NCBI GenBank assembly: GCA_045657625.1
Contig: JAZOTM010000001.1
Coordinates: 25,920 to 89,919, forward strand
From: JAZOTM01 sp045657625
Lineage (GTDB): Bacteria; Bacillota; Clostridia; Lachnospirales; Lachnospiraceae
DNA length: 64,000 nt
Reading direction: 5' to 3'
Positions 41,065-49,426 of this stretch are shown here, in pieces; the stretch's first letter is position 1; each line of letters begins with the position of its first letter. The notes below the pieces were generated by a model that saw only the letters and a program-made list of their open reading frames with translations, searched no databases and was not told the origin of the DNA. The position numbers and the translations under genes are program-made.

Positions 41065-42105
41065 ATGGGAATATATTATTGTACAAATTGCGGAGTGGAT
41101 TTAGAAGAACAAATAGGATTCGACCCTGATGCGGAGTATTGGATATGTAAAGAGTGCGGTCAATTATTATTTGGGGAAGAAAAGGTAGGGGATAGGTTTG
41201 AAAATGTTGGATGGTTTTGTGATGAATGTGGTGCGTATTTAAATACACAAAGTGGATTTAATGATTGGAATGGTGCGTGGCATTGTGAAGTATGTGGATA
41301 TGAGAATATAATTTCTGAGGATCAAATATTTTCTTCCGAAGAGGAGTATCAAAAATTTAGAAATAACTCGAGTAATTGTTATAGTGACGACAATTATGAT
41401 GACGACGATTATAGTGATGATAATTATGATGATGACGATTATGATGACGACGATTATAGTGATGATAATTATGATGACAATGATTATGATGAAGAATATC
41501 AGGATTACATGAATGAGAAAGTGCGTCAAAAAGAAGAGGAAGAAAGAATCAGACAAGAGGAGAAACGAAAAAGAAGACAACGCATATGGAGAACGTTGTT
41601 TAGAAAAAAACAGACACTTGGATTATCGTCAGAGCAATGTAAGAAAATGCAATATACAAGTGTTCTTGAAGTATTAGAGGTAAAGGAGTTTTATCATATC
41701 CAAACAAATGCCATAGAGGACTTAGAGATAGATAATATTTCTAAGGAGGGACGAATAAAAACTATATCATTTAATGGAATAGATTCTTTTGGAAAAGATA
41801 CAAGATTTCCATACAATGCAAAAATTGAGATTGTATATCATGCTCTTAAACGAATTAATCCTCCGTTTTCGTCACGAAAACTGAAAGGAAAAAAATTAGA
41901 GGACGTGGTAGAGGAGTTTAGAAAAGCTGGATTTGTATCACTACAGCCTTTTGAACTACATGATTTGAAATTAGGTTGGTTTGTGAAAGAGAACACAGTA
42001 GAAAAAATTACTATAGATGGAAAAAGTGAATTTAAAGAAAAGGATAGAATAAGGCTAAATGCGGAAGTTTGTATTTTCTATCATACGTTTAAAAGAAAGC
42101 GCTAG
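41065..42105 (+). CDS. Zinc-ribbon protein with Asp/Tyr-rich linker and PASTA-like C-terminus
   Basis: About 346 residues. Two zinc ribbons lead: CTNCGVDL...CKECGQLL and CDECGAYL...CEVCGYEN. Next comes a striking low-complexity linker (about 105-145) made of DDNYDDDDYS-like units, matched by a GATGAC/TATAGT repeat in the DNA (about 41385-41500). A very basic, coiled segment follows (EEERIRQEEKRKRRQRIWRT). The C-terminal 130 residues hold PASTA-like beta-alpha folds ending in NAEVCIFYHTFKRKR. AGGTGATG supports ATG 41065. Function unknown; possibly a cytoplasmic binding protein. Confidence 0.75.
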   Translation: MGIYYCTNCGVDLEEQIGFDPDAEYWICKECGQLLFGEEKVGDRFENVGWFCDECGAYLNTQSGFNDWNGAWHCEVCGYENIISEDQIFSSEEEYQKFRNNSSNCYSDDNYDDDDYSDDNYDDDDYDDDDYSDDNYDDNDYDEEYQDYMNEKVRQKEEEERIRQEEKRKRRQRIWRTLFRKKQTLGLSSEQCKKMQYTSVLEVLEVKEFYHIQTNAIEDLEIDNISKEGRIKTISFNGIDSFGKDTRFPYNAKIEIVYHALKRINPPFSSRKLKGKKLEDVVEEFRKAGFVSLQPFELHDLKLGWFVKENTVEKITIDGKSEFKEKDRIRLNAEVCIFYHTFKRKR

Positions 42106-42152
42106 GCAGGTATTTCTTTTTGATTACAAGAGTGCATATAGGTATTCTATAT

Positions 42153-43007
42153 TTAAACGCTTTGTTCTTTAAAATAGTGTTCCTTTGCATAAACGAAATG
42201 TTCTTCGAATTTTTGGATGGCTTCTTGTGATACAGCAGAATCCGGTTCCATCATGTCAAAGGCATGGTACATGTCTTTATATACATCAACGCTGGCGGTA
42301 ACGCCGGCGTTTTTTAATCGCTGCACGAAAGTCAGAGTTTCAGCGTAAAAAGGTTCTGCAGTACCGACAAAGGTATAGGCAGGTGGCAAATTGGAAAAGT
42401 CGGTTTGTCGCGCTGGGGCAGCATAAATAGGAGTCTGGGATTTGGCTGTTTTTCGGAGATACAGCTTCCAAGCAGCGTGGTTTTTTCGGGTGTTCCAAAT
42501 TTTTGCATGATTATCCCTGGAACTGTCGGTATCTCTGTCATCTAGCATTGGGTAGAGTGGCATTTGATAGGCAATATTTACATCGCCGGTATCGCGTGCT
42601 TTCATGCAAAGCGCGGCGCACATGCCACCGCCGGCACTTTCTCCGCCCACCATGATTTGATCGCTGCGAATGCCCAGTTCGGTAGCGTGTTCTTTCAAAT
42701 ATAGAAGAGCCGCATAGCAGTCGTCGAAGCCTTGCGGAAAAGGATGTAAACCGGAGAGGCGGTATCCTACAGAAATGACTACAGCATCATATTTTTTAGC
42801 CAGACTTTCTCCGCGTCCCATATATACCATTTCTTTCATACCGGTAACATAACCACCGCCATGTACCCACAACACACCTGGTGCATTCCCGGCATGGTTT
42901 TTCTTTTTTAAAATAAGCAGCGGTATATGGTGTCCGTTTGCTTTTATTTTTCTTTTTTCTACTTGGATATCAGAATCCGGCCAAAAACGAAAAGATCTCA
43001 TGTTCAC
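42153..43007 (-). CDS. Alpha/beta hydrolase (esterase)
   Basis: A 284-residue esterase of the hormone-sensitive-lipase group. HGGGYVTGM is the oxyanion motif, GGESAGGGM carries the nucleophile, GTAEPFYAE the Asp/Glu and MYHAFDMMEP the His. No signal peptide is seen, so it is probably cytoplasmic. It is transcribed alone, convergent with the zinc-ribbon gene. Likely substrates are short-chain or acetyl esters, for example from plant polysaccharides. Confidence 0.88.
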   Translation of the reverse strand: MNMRSFRFWPDSDIQVEKRKIKANGHHIPLLILKKKNHAGNAPGVLWVHGGGYVTGMKEMVYMGRGESLAKKYDAVVISVGYRLSGLHPFPQGFDDCYAALLYLKEHATELGIRSDQIMVGGESAGGGMCAALCMKARDTGDVNIAYQMPLYPMLDDRDTDSSRDNHAKIWNTRKNHAAWKLYLRKTAKSQTPIYAAPARQTDFSNLPPAYTFVGTAEPFYAETLTFVQRLKNAGVTASVDVYKDMYHAFDMMEPDSAVSQEAIQKFEEHFVYAKEHYFKEQSV

Positions 43008-43116
43008 ACTACCTTTTTAGAATTTATTGTTTATTGTAGCATGAATGTGTCTTATTTGGGCTATAGGAAGTGAGTTTGTTATAATAGATGAGAAAATTAT
43101 TTTTACGAGGTCATTT

Positions 43117-43653
43117 ATGGAATTAAAAATTGTAACGTCAACAACAGATTTTAAGCGATTGAAAAAACTATATATATCCGCCTTTCCAAAGGAGGAACGA
43201 GCTCCCTTTTGGCTGATGAAACGGAAGGCTTTGCAGGGGAAAGCAGAATTTTGGGAAGTGACGGATGGAGACATCTGGGTAGGATTGGCCTATGTGGTTT
43301 GTTATAAAGATATTGCGTATTTGTTTTACTTGGCCATGGATGCATCTTTACGAGGGCAAGGGTATGGGACGAAAACCATGGAAGCCTTAAAAGAAAAATA
43401 TCAGGACAAGCGGTTCTTTCTTGCCTTGGAGTTATTGGACGAAACCGCTGAAAACTACACGCAGCGAGTACATAGACATGAGTTTTACAAAAAATGTGGC
43501 TTGCAGGATTGGCCTTATCGTTTGAAGGAAGCATCTGTAATCTATGCTGTTATGGGCATAGGAAATGTGGTAGAGCCGGAAGAATATAAAGAAATGTTTG
43601 ATATCTATTTAGGAAAATGGCTCCGACAAAGGATTGACATGCGGTTTGTATAA
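43117..43653 (+). CDS. GNAT-family N-acetyltransferase
   Basis: A 178-residue acetyltransferase. The acetyl-CoA binding motif A is LAMDASLRGQGYGTKTMEAL. The neighbouring segments (LYISAFPKEERAPFWLMKRK, VHRHEFYKKCGL) match a Firmicutes GNAT subgroup of unknown substrate. The ATG at 43117 follows ACGAGG; the longer frame from 43045 covers a TATAAT at 43079-43084 and is rejected. Confidence 0.82.
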   Translation: MELKIVTSTTDFKRLKKLYISAFPKEERAPFWLMKRKALQGKAEFWEVTDGDIWVGLAYVVCYKDIAYLFYLAMDASLRGQGYGTKTMEALKEKYQDKRFFLALELLDETAENYTQRVHRHEFYKKCGLQDWPYRLKEASVIYAVMGIGNVVEPEEYKEMFDIYLGKWLRQRIDMRFV

Positions 43654-43750
43654 ATTTGGGATAAAATCACGCGGATTGGAAAGATTGCCGGGTATTAAGA
43701 ACGCATAACGAATCATACAATAAATTCATAAAAAAGAGGGAGGTTTTTTT

Positions 43751-44494
43751 ATGAAGAAAAAATGGCTTGTTATGATGACGGCAATGACAATGACTTTTTC
43801 CATGGCTGCTTGTGGAACGGTGGAGAATTCAGGTGCGACGGAAAGCGCTAGCGATGTTGTGGGAGAAAGTGTTGTGGAGAATGTGGAAACGGAAATAGAA
43901 ACGACAGAGGCACAACAAGGTCCGATGGGACAGCATGAACAAAAATCCACAGAAGAATTATTGGCAGACGCCGAGGCTGGAAGCGGCAGAGCGTATACGG
44001 ATTTGGGTCGTATGTATGAAGAAGGCAATGGCGTAGAACAGGATTATGCCAAAGCAATGGAGTATTACGAATTATCTGCGACTGCAGCAGATCCGGATTT
44101 TAAAGGAATGAGATATGCAGGGCTCATGTATCGCGATGGAGTTGGTGTAGAACAGGATTATGTCAAGGCGGCGGAATGCTTTGAACAAGCAGCAGATGCA
44201 GGAGATGTTTCCGCAGCATATTTCTTAGGACTTCTGTATGAAGAAGGAAATGGAGTAGAACAAAGTACAGAGAAAGCCAAAGAATGGTATGAAAAGGCAG
44301 TTTCTACCGTAGATGAATTCTTGTCTAATGAAAACAACAATGGCCCGGATGAGTTAAAAGAGGCACTTTGCAAATTGGCAGAACTGGCGTTGGAAGAGGG
44401 AGATACGGACCTGGCGAAAACCTATTACGGTTATGCAACAGAACTCGGTTGGGAAGAAGCTGTGGAAGCATTGGAATCTTTAGAAAATGAATGA
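43751..44494 (+). CDS. Sel1-repeat lipoprotein
   Basis: A 247-residue exported lipoprotein: a signal peptide with lipobox SMAAC (Cys near residue 20), a Thr/Glu-rich linker, then three Sel1-like repeats (DLGRMYEEGNGVEQDYAKAM, YAGLMYRDGVGVEQDYVKAA, FLGLLYEEGNGVEQSTEKAK). Sel1 repeats fold into helical solenoids that bind proteins or glycans. The target is unknown. GAGGGAGG lies before the ATG, and a terminator follows. Confidence 0.88.
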   Translation: MKKKWLVMMTAMTMTFSMAACGTVENSGATESASDVVGESVVENVETEIETTEAQQGPMGQHEQKSTEELLADAEAGSGRAYTDLGRMYEEGNGVEQDYAKAMEYYELSATAADPDFKGMRYAGLMYRDGVGVEQDYVKAAECFEQAADAGDVSAAYFLGLLYEEGNGVEQSTEKAKEWYEKAVSTVDEFLSNENNNGPDELKEALCKLAELALEEGDTDLAKTYYGYATELGWEEAVEALESLENE

Positions 44495-44502
44495 TATGGA
44501 TT

Positions 44503-44532
44503 AAAAAGCAGACTATTGAGTCTGCTTTTTTT
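44503..44532 (+). terminator. Terminator after the Sel1 gene
   Basis: AAAAGCAGAC pairs with GTCTGCTTTT, then further Ts. The gap to metN is about 120 bp and also holds TATAAT (about 44600) and a short CCTAA/TTAGG hairpin. Confidence 0.8.
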
Positions 44533-44653
44533 TAGTTATAACTTTGTTTTATCAATTCTAATAAAAACCAAATATTATGCAAGAAAAGAAAACCCTTTTA
44601 TAATCAATCCTAATTTAGTTAGGAAATTGAGAATAAAGGAAGCGATTAGTTAT

Positions 44654-45436
44654 ATGAGTTATATTGAGATCCGAAATTTAAAAAAAAATTATCATACACG
44701 TGATGCTGTCTTGGAAGTATTAAAAGGAATTGACCTAGAAGTGGAAAAAGGAGAAATTTTTGGGATTATTGGTTTTAGCGGGGCAGGAAAATCAACCTTA
44801 GCGAGGTGCATCAATCGCTTGGAAAATCCGGATGAAGGTTTTATTCGAGTGGGAGATGTAGATATTTTATCTCTCTCGGAGAAGGAACTATTACAACAGA
44901 GACGAAAAATTGGGATGGTATTTCAGAATTTTAATTTATTTGAATCTAGAAATGTATATCAGAATATTGCTTATCCATTAGAGATAAATGGGGAATCAAA
45001 AGATCAAATTAAGAAAAAGGTACATGAAGCAGCGGAGTTGGTTGGTTTAGAAGACAAATTGGAGTCACACCCAGGGGGACTTTCCGGAGGGCAAAAGCAG
45101 AGGGTAGGAATCGCGAGAGCTCTTGTGAATAACCCGGAATTGTTAATATCAGATGAAGCGACTTCAGCATTGGATCCGCAAACAACATTACAAATATTGG
45201 ATCTCTTAAAAGAAATAAATCAAAAATCAGGAATAACCATTTTGATGATTACGCATGAATTAGATGCCATTCGGTATAGCTGTGATAGGATGGCGGTTTT
45301 AGAAAATGGAAAATTTATAGAAAGCGGAACGGTTGCAGGTATTTTTAATAATCCTAAAAGTCGAACGGGAGAATTATTTGCCAAAGTATTTATGCAGTTT
45401 CAGAATGTCAGCTTTCAGGAAGGAGAAGGTATATGA
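44654..45436 (+). CDS. metN: Methionine ABC transporter ATP-binding protein
   Basis: About 260 residues. It has Walker A GFSGAGKST, signature LSGGQKQR, Walker B LLISDEATSALDPQT and the H-loop MITHELD, with ISDEATSALDP being typical of MetN. MSYIEIRNLKK is taken as the start (ATG 44654); the longer frame from 44516 runs back into the preceding terminator. The C-terminal ACT-like regulatory domain of E. coli MetN is absent, so feedback by methionine is not expected in that form. It overlaps metI by four bases. Confidence 0.9.
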   Translation: MSYIEIRNLKKNYHTRDAVLEVLKGIDLEVEKGEIFGIIGFSGAGKSTLARCINRLENPDEGFIRVGDVDILSLSEKELLQQRRKIGMVFQNFNLFESRNVYQNIAYPLEINGESKDQIKKKVHEAAELVGLEDKLESHPGGLSGGQKQRVGIARALVNNPELLISDEATSALDPQTTLQILDLLKEINQKSGITILMITHELDAIRYSCDRMAVLENGKFIESGTVAGIFNNPKSRTGELFAKVFMQFQNVSFQEGEGI

Positions 45437-46143
45437 GTTTATTGGAATCTTCATTGTGGGATGTTATAAAAGCATCCTTTTCTATAGAAATATGGGAAGA
45501 TTTATTAACGCCCATTACAGAAACAATTTATATGACAGTTGTATCATCGATTATTGTGCTGGTGTTTGGGCTAATATTGGGTATATTTTTAACTTTATGT
45601 TGTCCGGATGGACTTTTGCCGTTAAAAGTTCCGTATAAGGCTACGGGATGGTTTATTAATGTTTTAAGATCCTTGCCGCAGATGATCATGATTATTTTAA
45701 TGATTCCGGTAGCCAGATTAATTTTTGGAAAATCATATGGTACAAATGCTTGTATTATAGCAATTGCAGCCAGTTGTATTCCAATGTATGCGAGATTGGT
45801 GGAAAGTTCTTTGTTAGAAGTGAAAAAGGGAAAAATTGAAGCAGCAAAATCGATGGGAAGTACCAGAAAGCAGATTATTTTTAAAGTTATCATTCCGGAG
45901 ACGTTTCCATCCCTTGTTAGAGGTTTTACGGTAGCGGTAATTGCAGTAATTTCAATGACTGCATTAGCTGGTATGTTTGGCGCAGGAGGAATAGGGGATA
46001 TAGCAGTGAGATATGGCTACCAAAGATTTCAACACGATAAATTATTTGCCTGTGTATATATATTGGTTGTGTTTGTTCAGATTACACAGGGGATTGGAAA
46101 TTACATATCAAATAGAATCTTGAAAACTCGAAATTTAATATAA
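45433..46143 (+). CDS. metI: Methionine ABC transporter permease
   Basis: A 236-residue membrane protein with about five spans and the MetI EAA loop EAAKSMGSTRKQIIFKVIIP. NVLRSLPQMIMIILMIPVAR is another conserved segment. It begins within the metN stop (ATGA) and is followed by metQ after 70 bp, giving the full importer. Confidence 0.92.
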   Translation: MSLLESSLWDVIKASFSIEIWEDLLTPITETIYMTVVSSIIVLVFGLILGIFLTLCCPDGLLPLKVPYKATGWFINVLRSLPQMIMIILMIPVARLIFGKSYGTNACIIAIAASCIPMYARLVESSLLEVKKGKIEAAKSMGSTRKQIIFKVIIPETFPSLVRGFTVAVIAVISMTALAGMFGAGGIGDIAVRYGYQRFQHDKLFACVYILVVFVQITQGIGNYISNRILKTRNLI

Positions 46144-46213
46144 ATTTATTTTAAACATATGCATATGAAAATAATAAATAAAAATGCACAATAGTGCGAA
46201 ATGGAGGAAAATT

Positions 46214-47083
46214 ATGAAATCAAAAATTTTATCAGTTACATTAGCAGTAGTAAGTACATTTTCGTTATTAGCAGGATGCTCGCAAAGCGCAGCAGAGGAT
46301 TCCAGTGTAAGTGTTTTAGGTGATGGCGAAACTGTAGAAGAATCTACAGAGGAGGATACAGAAGTTATAGTTTTAAAGGGAATTGCTGATTTAGTGCCAC
46401 ATGCAGAAATTATAGAATATATTAGACCGAAGTTGGAAGCACAAGGGATTGAAATTGAACTTGTTTCGACTGCAGCCGATTCTACAACAAATGAAAAACT
46501 GGCGGCCGGAGAAATTGACTTTAATTATTTTCAGCACGATCCGTATCTACAGTCAGAAATCGAAGCGAATGGATATGATTTAGTAAATGTGGGGGAAATT
46601 CATGTAGAACCAATTACTGCTTATTCAGATAAATATGAAAGTACCGAAGAAATTCAGGAAGGAGACGTTGTAGCAATTCCAAATGATGCAACAAATGAAT
46701 ATAGAGCATTGCGTATTTTGGAAGAAAATGGCTTTATTGTTTTAGATGAAGGTGTAGAAGATTCTTTGAGTGCATCAGTGGATGATATTACAGAATATTT
46801 GATTCCAATTGAAATTGTAGAATTAGATTCCGCTCAGATTATACCTACAAAAGATGATTATGACTTTTTTATTACAAACACAAATAAAGCGCTTGAGGCA
46901 GGAATTACATCAAATAAATTATTTAGTGAAGGTGCAGATAGTCCTTATGCAAATATAATTGCGGTACGTAGTGAGGATAAGGATAATCCGGCAATTCAGG
47001 CACTAGTAGAAGCATTGTTAGATGAGGATACGCAACAATTTATAGAAGATACGTATGATGGTGCAGTAATTCCGGTAAAATAA
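46214..47083 (+). CDS. metQ: MetQ/NlpA-family methionine-binding lipoprotein
   Basis: A 289-residue lipoprotein: signal peptide with lipobox LLAGC, acidic linker, then an NlpA-type binding domain (GIADLVPHAEIIEYIRPKLE, ANEINFNYFQH-like segment here as AGEIDFNYFQHDPYLQSEIE, PNDATNEYRALRILEENGFI). GGAGG precedes the ATG at 46214; the longer frame from 46184 is not supported. It captures methionine or a related amino acid for MetNI. The domain lacks one typical aromatic pocket check that I could do by eye, so the exact ligand is open. Confidence 0.9.
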   Translation: MKSKILSVTLAVVSTFSLLAGCSQSAAEDSSVSVLGDGETVEESTEEDTEVIVLKGIADLVPHAEIIEYIRPKLEAQGIEIELVSTAADSTTNEKLAAGEIDFNYFQHDPYLQSEIEANGYDLVNVGEIHVEPITAYSDKYESTEEIQEGDVVAIPNDATNEYRALRILEENGFIVLDEGVEDSLSASVDDITEYLIPIEIVELDSAQIIPTKDDYDFFITNTNKALEAGITSNKLFSEGADSPYANIIAVRSEDKDNPAIQALVEALLDEDTQQFIEDTYDGAVIPVK

Positions 47084-47100
47084 GGGTGCTATTTTAAGAG

Positions 47101-47140
47101 AAAAAAGAAAAGTTTAGCGATGCTGAACTTTTCTTTTTTG
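47101..47140 (+). terminator. Terminator of metNIQ
   Basis: AAAAAAGAAAAGTT (from 47101) pairs with AACTTTTCTTTTT (to 47139), with a small inner AGC/GCT stem. Confidence 0.85.
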
Positions 47141-47212
47141 GAAATGAACCTTTAGGAATCTGAATTGATGAAGAATTTTCAATTGATGAAAATGAAATTG
47201 CAAAGTTGAATA

Positions 47213-47236
47213 AGCAGACGTCAGGTCTGCTTTTTC
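47213..47236 (+). terminator. Second hairpin-T-run, in the leader of the next gene
   Basis: AGCAGAC (47213-47219) pairs with GTCTGCT (47225-47231), then TTTTT. It stands 24 bp before the next ATG. Confidence 0.65.
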
Positions 47237-47259
47237 TTAATTCAGATAGGAGGGGTATC

Positions 47260-48612
47260 ATGAGAAACAAAGTATTAAGGGGATTTTTTATTGGCATGCT
47301 TACAGGGAGTATGGTATTAGGCGCGGCTTGTGGGACAAATGCCGGAGAAGAAACAACTGTTTCTGAAACTGTGGGAAACACAGAAATGCAGACAACAGAG
47401 GAAGGTACGGAAACTGTGGAAGATGGGGTACTTACGATTTATGCAGATGGAAAAGTAGGTATTACAGATGCTTCCTATGATTACTTGTTTGAAACAACTG
47501 CAGCAGAAGGGGTAGCCGAGTTGATTCAAAATCAGAAGGTGACCATTAATGGAGAGACACTTCCTTTACAGTTAGAAGATGGCACTTATACAGCAGAAGA
47601 AATGTATACGAATGAAAGAAAAACTTTCTGGAAAAATGAGGATGGTACATGGTCTTACAATGCCCATATTTTATTTATGGGTGAAGATGAAGAGTATGAA
47701 CAGGCAGTGGTAGATTTTGTAAATGCAAATACCATGTTGTCTGGCATTAGCTATGAGGTAACAGTAGAAAATGGACTTGCTACAGCTATTGATATTACTG
47801 TTTTTGACGCAGCCAAGGCACATAAAATCAATCAAGGTGATGCGTATACTACGATAGAACTACAAGAGAGCTTACAGAGCGAGTCTACCGAAGGAGCAGA
47901 TCCATCTCAGATTCAATTTAAAAATGAAAATGTAGAAGGAGAATTGCAGGATTTAGATGTGGTGCTCTTTTGGAAAGAAGGAGAGGATTGGTATATTAAG
48001 AGTGCTGAGGCCAAGGAAAATACCATTGCGACAATAGAAGTCACTACGGACGCAGAGGGACATGATTCCTTTGTAGTTACCTTTGAAGATGGAGAAGTGA
48101 TGCAGGATACTCGTATTACAACACCGTATTTAGGAGAAGCCAATAAACCGAGCCAGCCGATTTTTGGCATGATTTGGTTAGGAGAAATGGAAAATATTGA
48201 GGTAGTACAGTGGACTTGTGCACCGGGAATTACTGTCGGATATTCGTTGGGCAATCAGGCAAGAGAAAAATTGCAGGAAGTGATTGATAAGGTAACAGCA
48301 GATATGAACGCAGTGGCAGTGTCTGAAACCGGGGATGGATCCGATGTTCCGGAAGGAGAATCTTGGGTTACGGAAGAATATGTAACTATTTTTACCCAGG
48401 CTATTGCTGACGCACAGGCCGTGGTAGATGATACTTCTATTGCAGACGATGATGTGGAATTAGCATTATGGTATTTGGCGCAGGCTTATGGCGGACACAC
48501 CGGGGACTTCTTTAGTAAAAAAGGAAATGTTTATTTTGGTGATGACGAATACAATGGCACGGGATTTATGACTTTCGCCCAGGAACATGTGGGTACTATG
48601 GTGGAAGAATAG
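47260..48612 (+). CDS. Lipoprotein of unknown function
   Basis: A 450-residue exported lipoprotein: signal peptide with lipobox LGAAC, Thr/Glu-rich linker, then an acidic extracellular part. The first third contains a repeated beta motif (GVLTIYADGKVGITDASYDY) and the middle a segment like FMN-binding or heme-iron protein partners, but I cannot assign a family. The last 100 residues (EEYVTIFTQAIADAQAVVDD, LWYLAQAYGGHTGDFFSKK) look helical. GGAGGGG fixes the ATG at 47260. A terminator follows; it appears to be a single-gene unit. Confidence 0.7.
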   Translation: MRNKVLRGFFIGMLTGSMVLGAACGTNAGEETTVSETVGNTEMQTTEEGTETVEDGVLTIYADGKVGITDASYDYLFETTAAEGVAELIQNQKVTINGETLPLQLEDGTYTAEEMYTNERKTFWKNEDGTWSYNAHILFMGEDEEYEQAVVDFVNANTMLSGISYEVTVENGLATAIDITVFDAAKAHKINQGDAYTTIELQESLQSESTEGADPSQIQFKNENVEGELQDLDVVLFWKEGEDWYIKSAEAKENTIATIEVTTDAEGHDSFVVTFEDGEVMQDTRITTPYLGEANKPSQPIFGMIWLGEMENIEVVQWTCAPGITVGYSLGNQAREKLQEVIDKVTADMNAVAVSETGDGSDVPEGESWVTEEYVTIFTQAIADAQAVVDDTSIADDDVELALWYLAQAYGGHTGDFFSKKGNVYFGDDEYNGTGFMTFAQEHVGTMVEE

Positions 48613-48626
48613 AATGAATAAGAAAG

Positions 48627-48662
48627 AAAAGCAGTTCTGTTTTTGCACAGAACTGCTTTTTT
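48627..48662. terminator. Terminator between the lipoprotein and TetR genes
   Basis: AAAAGCAGTTCTGT pairs with ACAGAACTGCTTTT and has As and Ts on the outer sides. It serves the two convergent genes. Confidence 0.85.
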
Positions 48663-49218
48663 ACAGGGAATCGAAGTAATCTCCATGGAAAAGAATATAA
48701 ATAAGATCACCAAGTTGTTCGCAGGAAATTTGTTCGCGGTGTTTGACATAGTATTTTGCAATGGTGGTTAGCCCGGAAGTGATGAAGTCAATGGTCAAAT
48801 CCACCGGCAGTACGTCATGAATGTGGGGATAAAGAGCTTTACATTCACAACAGGAGAAATTTTGGTAAAGGGACTCTTGCAATAAATACGTGATATTGTT
48901 TTTTTCCAACAAATTAATGAATTCTGCTTTTTGCACAAGGAAAGAGGAAAAGCCTTTGCTTAATTCCTTCATAGTCAGGTCGCCATCGCATTTACAATCT
49001 TTATCCGGATGAAAAGCGTATTCTTTTGAGAGAATAAAAGCGACAATATTTTCCTTGGAGGAGAATAGAGAATAAAAAGTCTGGCGGGAAACACCGGACT
49101 TTTTGCAAATCTCACTAATGGTAATTTTGGTATATTCTTTTTCTTTTAATAACTCATAAAACCCTTCCGCAATGTTCTTTTGGGAGCAGAGGGCCGTTTT
49201 ATTACAGCCTTGATACAT
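48661..49218 (-). CDS. TetR-family transcriptional regulator
   Basis: A 185-residue regulator. The HTH is at residues about 10-60: EKEYTKITISEICKKSGVSR followed by QTFYSLFSSKENIVAFIL. The C-terminal domain is of the TetR_C type in small clostridial members and has several Cys (KDCKC, CCECK). It is divergent from lon, with a perfect 20-bp palindrome over the presumed lon promoter, so lon or itself is the natural target. Confidence 0.87.
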   Translation of the reverse strand: MYQGCNKTALCSQKNIAEGFYELLKEKEYTKITISEICKKSGVSRQTFYSLFSSKENIVAFILSKEYAFHPDKDCKCDGDLTMKELSKGFSSFLVQKAEFINLLEKNNITYLLQESLYQNFSCCECKALYPHIHDVLPVDLTIDFITSGLTTIAKYYVKHREQISCEQLGDLIYILFHGDYFDSL

Positions 49219-49275
49219 GCTAAATTCCTTACTTTTTTGTTGTTTTTTTCAGATGTTTGAAAAAATGAAAATAAA

Positions 49276-49307
49276 ACATTGACAGATGTCAATGTTGGTG
49301 CTACTAT
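49276..49307 (+). promoter_or_regulatory. lon promoter overlapped by a 20-bp palindrome
   Basis: ACATTGACAGATGTCAATGT (49276-49295) is a perfect palindrome. It contains TTGACA (49279-49284), followed after 17 bp by TACTAT (49302-49307). The palindrome is the likely operator of the divergent TetR regulator. Confidence 0.7.
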
Positions 49308-49383
49308 CATGTAAACATCTTAGACAAGTGTAAAGGTTTTGTAAAGCATTTCCAGAAAATTGCTTTATTTTTTTACCAAATCA

Positions 49384-49410
49384 TTAGCACTCGGAAAGTG
49401 CGAGTGCTGA
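49384..49410 (+). promoter_or_regulatory. CIRCE element (HrcA operator) before lon
   Basis: TTAGCACTC-N9-GAGTGCTGA at 49384-49410 matches the CIRCE consensus TTAGCACTC-N9-GAGTGCTAA with one mismatch. It lies in the lon leader, 17 bp before the ATG, so HrcA should repress lon except under heat shock. Confidence 0.9.
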
Positions 49411-49426
49411 TAAAAAGGAGGATCAT

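Noticed and set aside
41385..41500. Regular GATGAC/TATAGT repeats that could suggest a CRISPR array.
   Set aside because: Units are short, imperfect, in frame and without spacers. They encode a low-complexity linker.
41239..41580. Minus-strand frame rich in Ile and Val opposite the zinc-ribbon gene.
   Set aside because: It mirrors the GATGAC repeat of the Asp-rich linker. The + strand frame has zinc-ribbon motifs and a ribosome site.
44516..44653. N-terminal extension of metN.
   Set aside because: It begins inside the preceding terminator and has no homology to ATPases.
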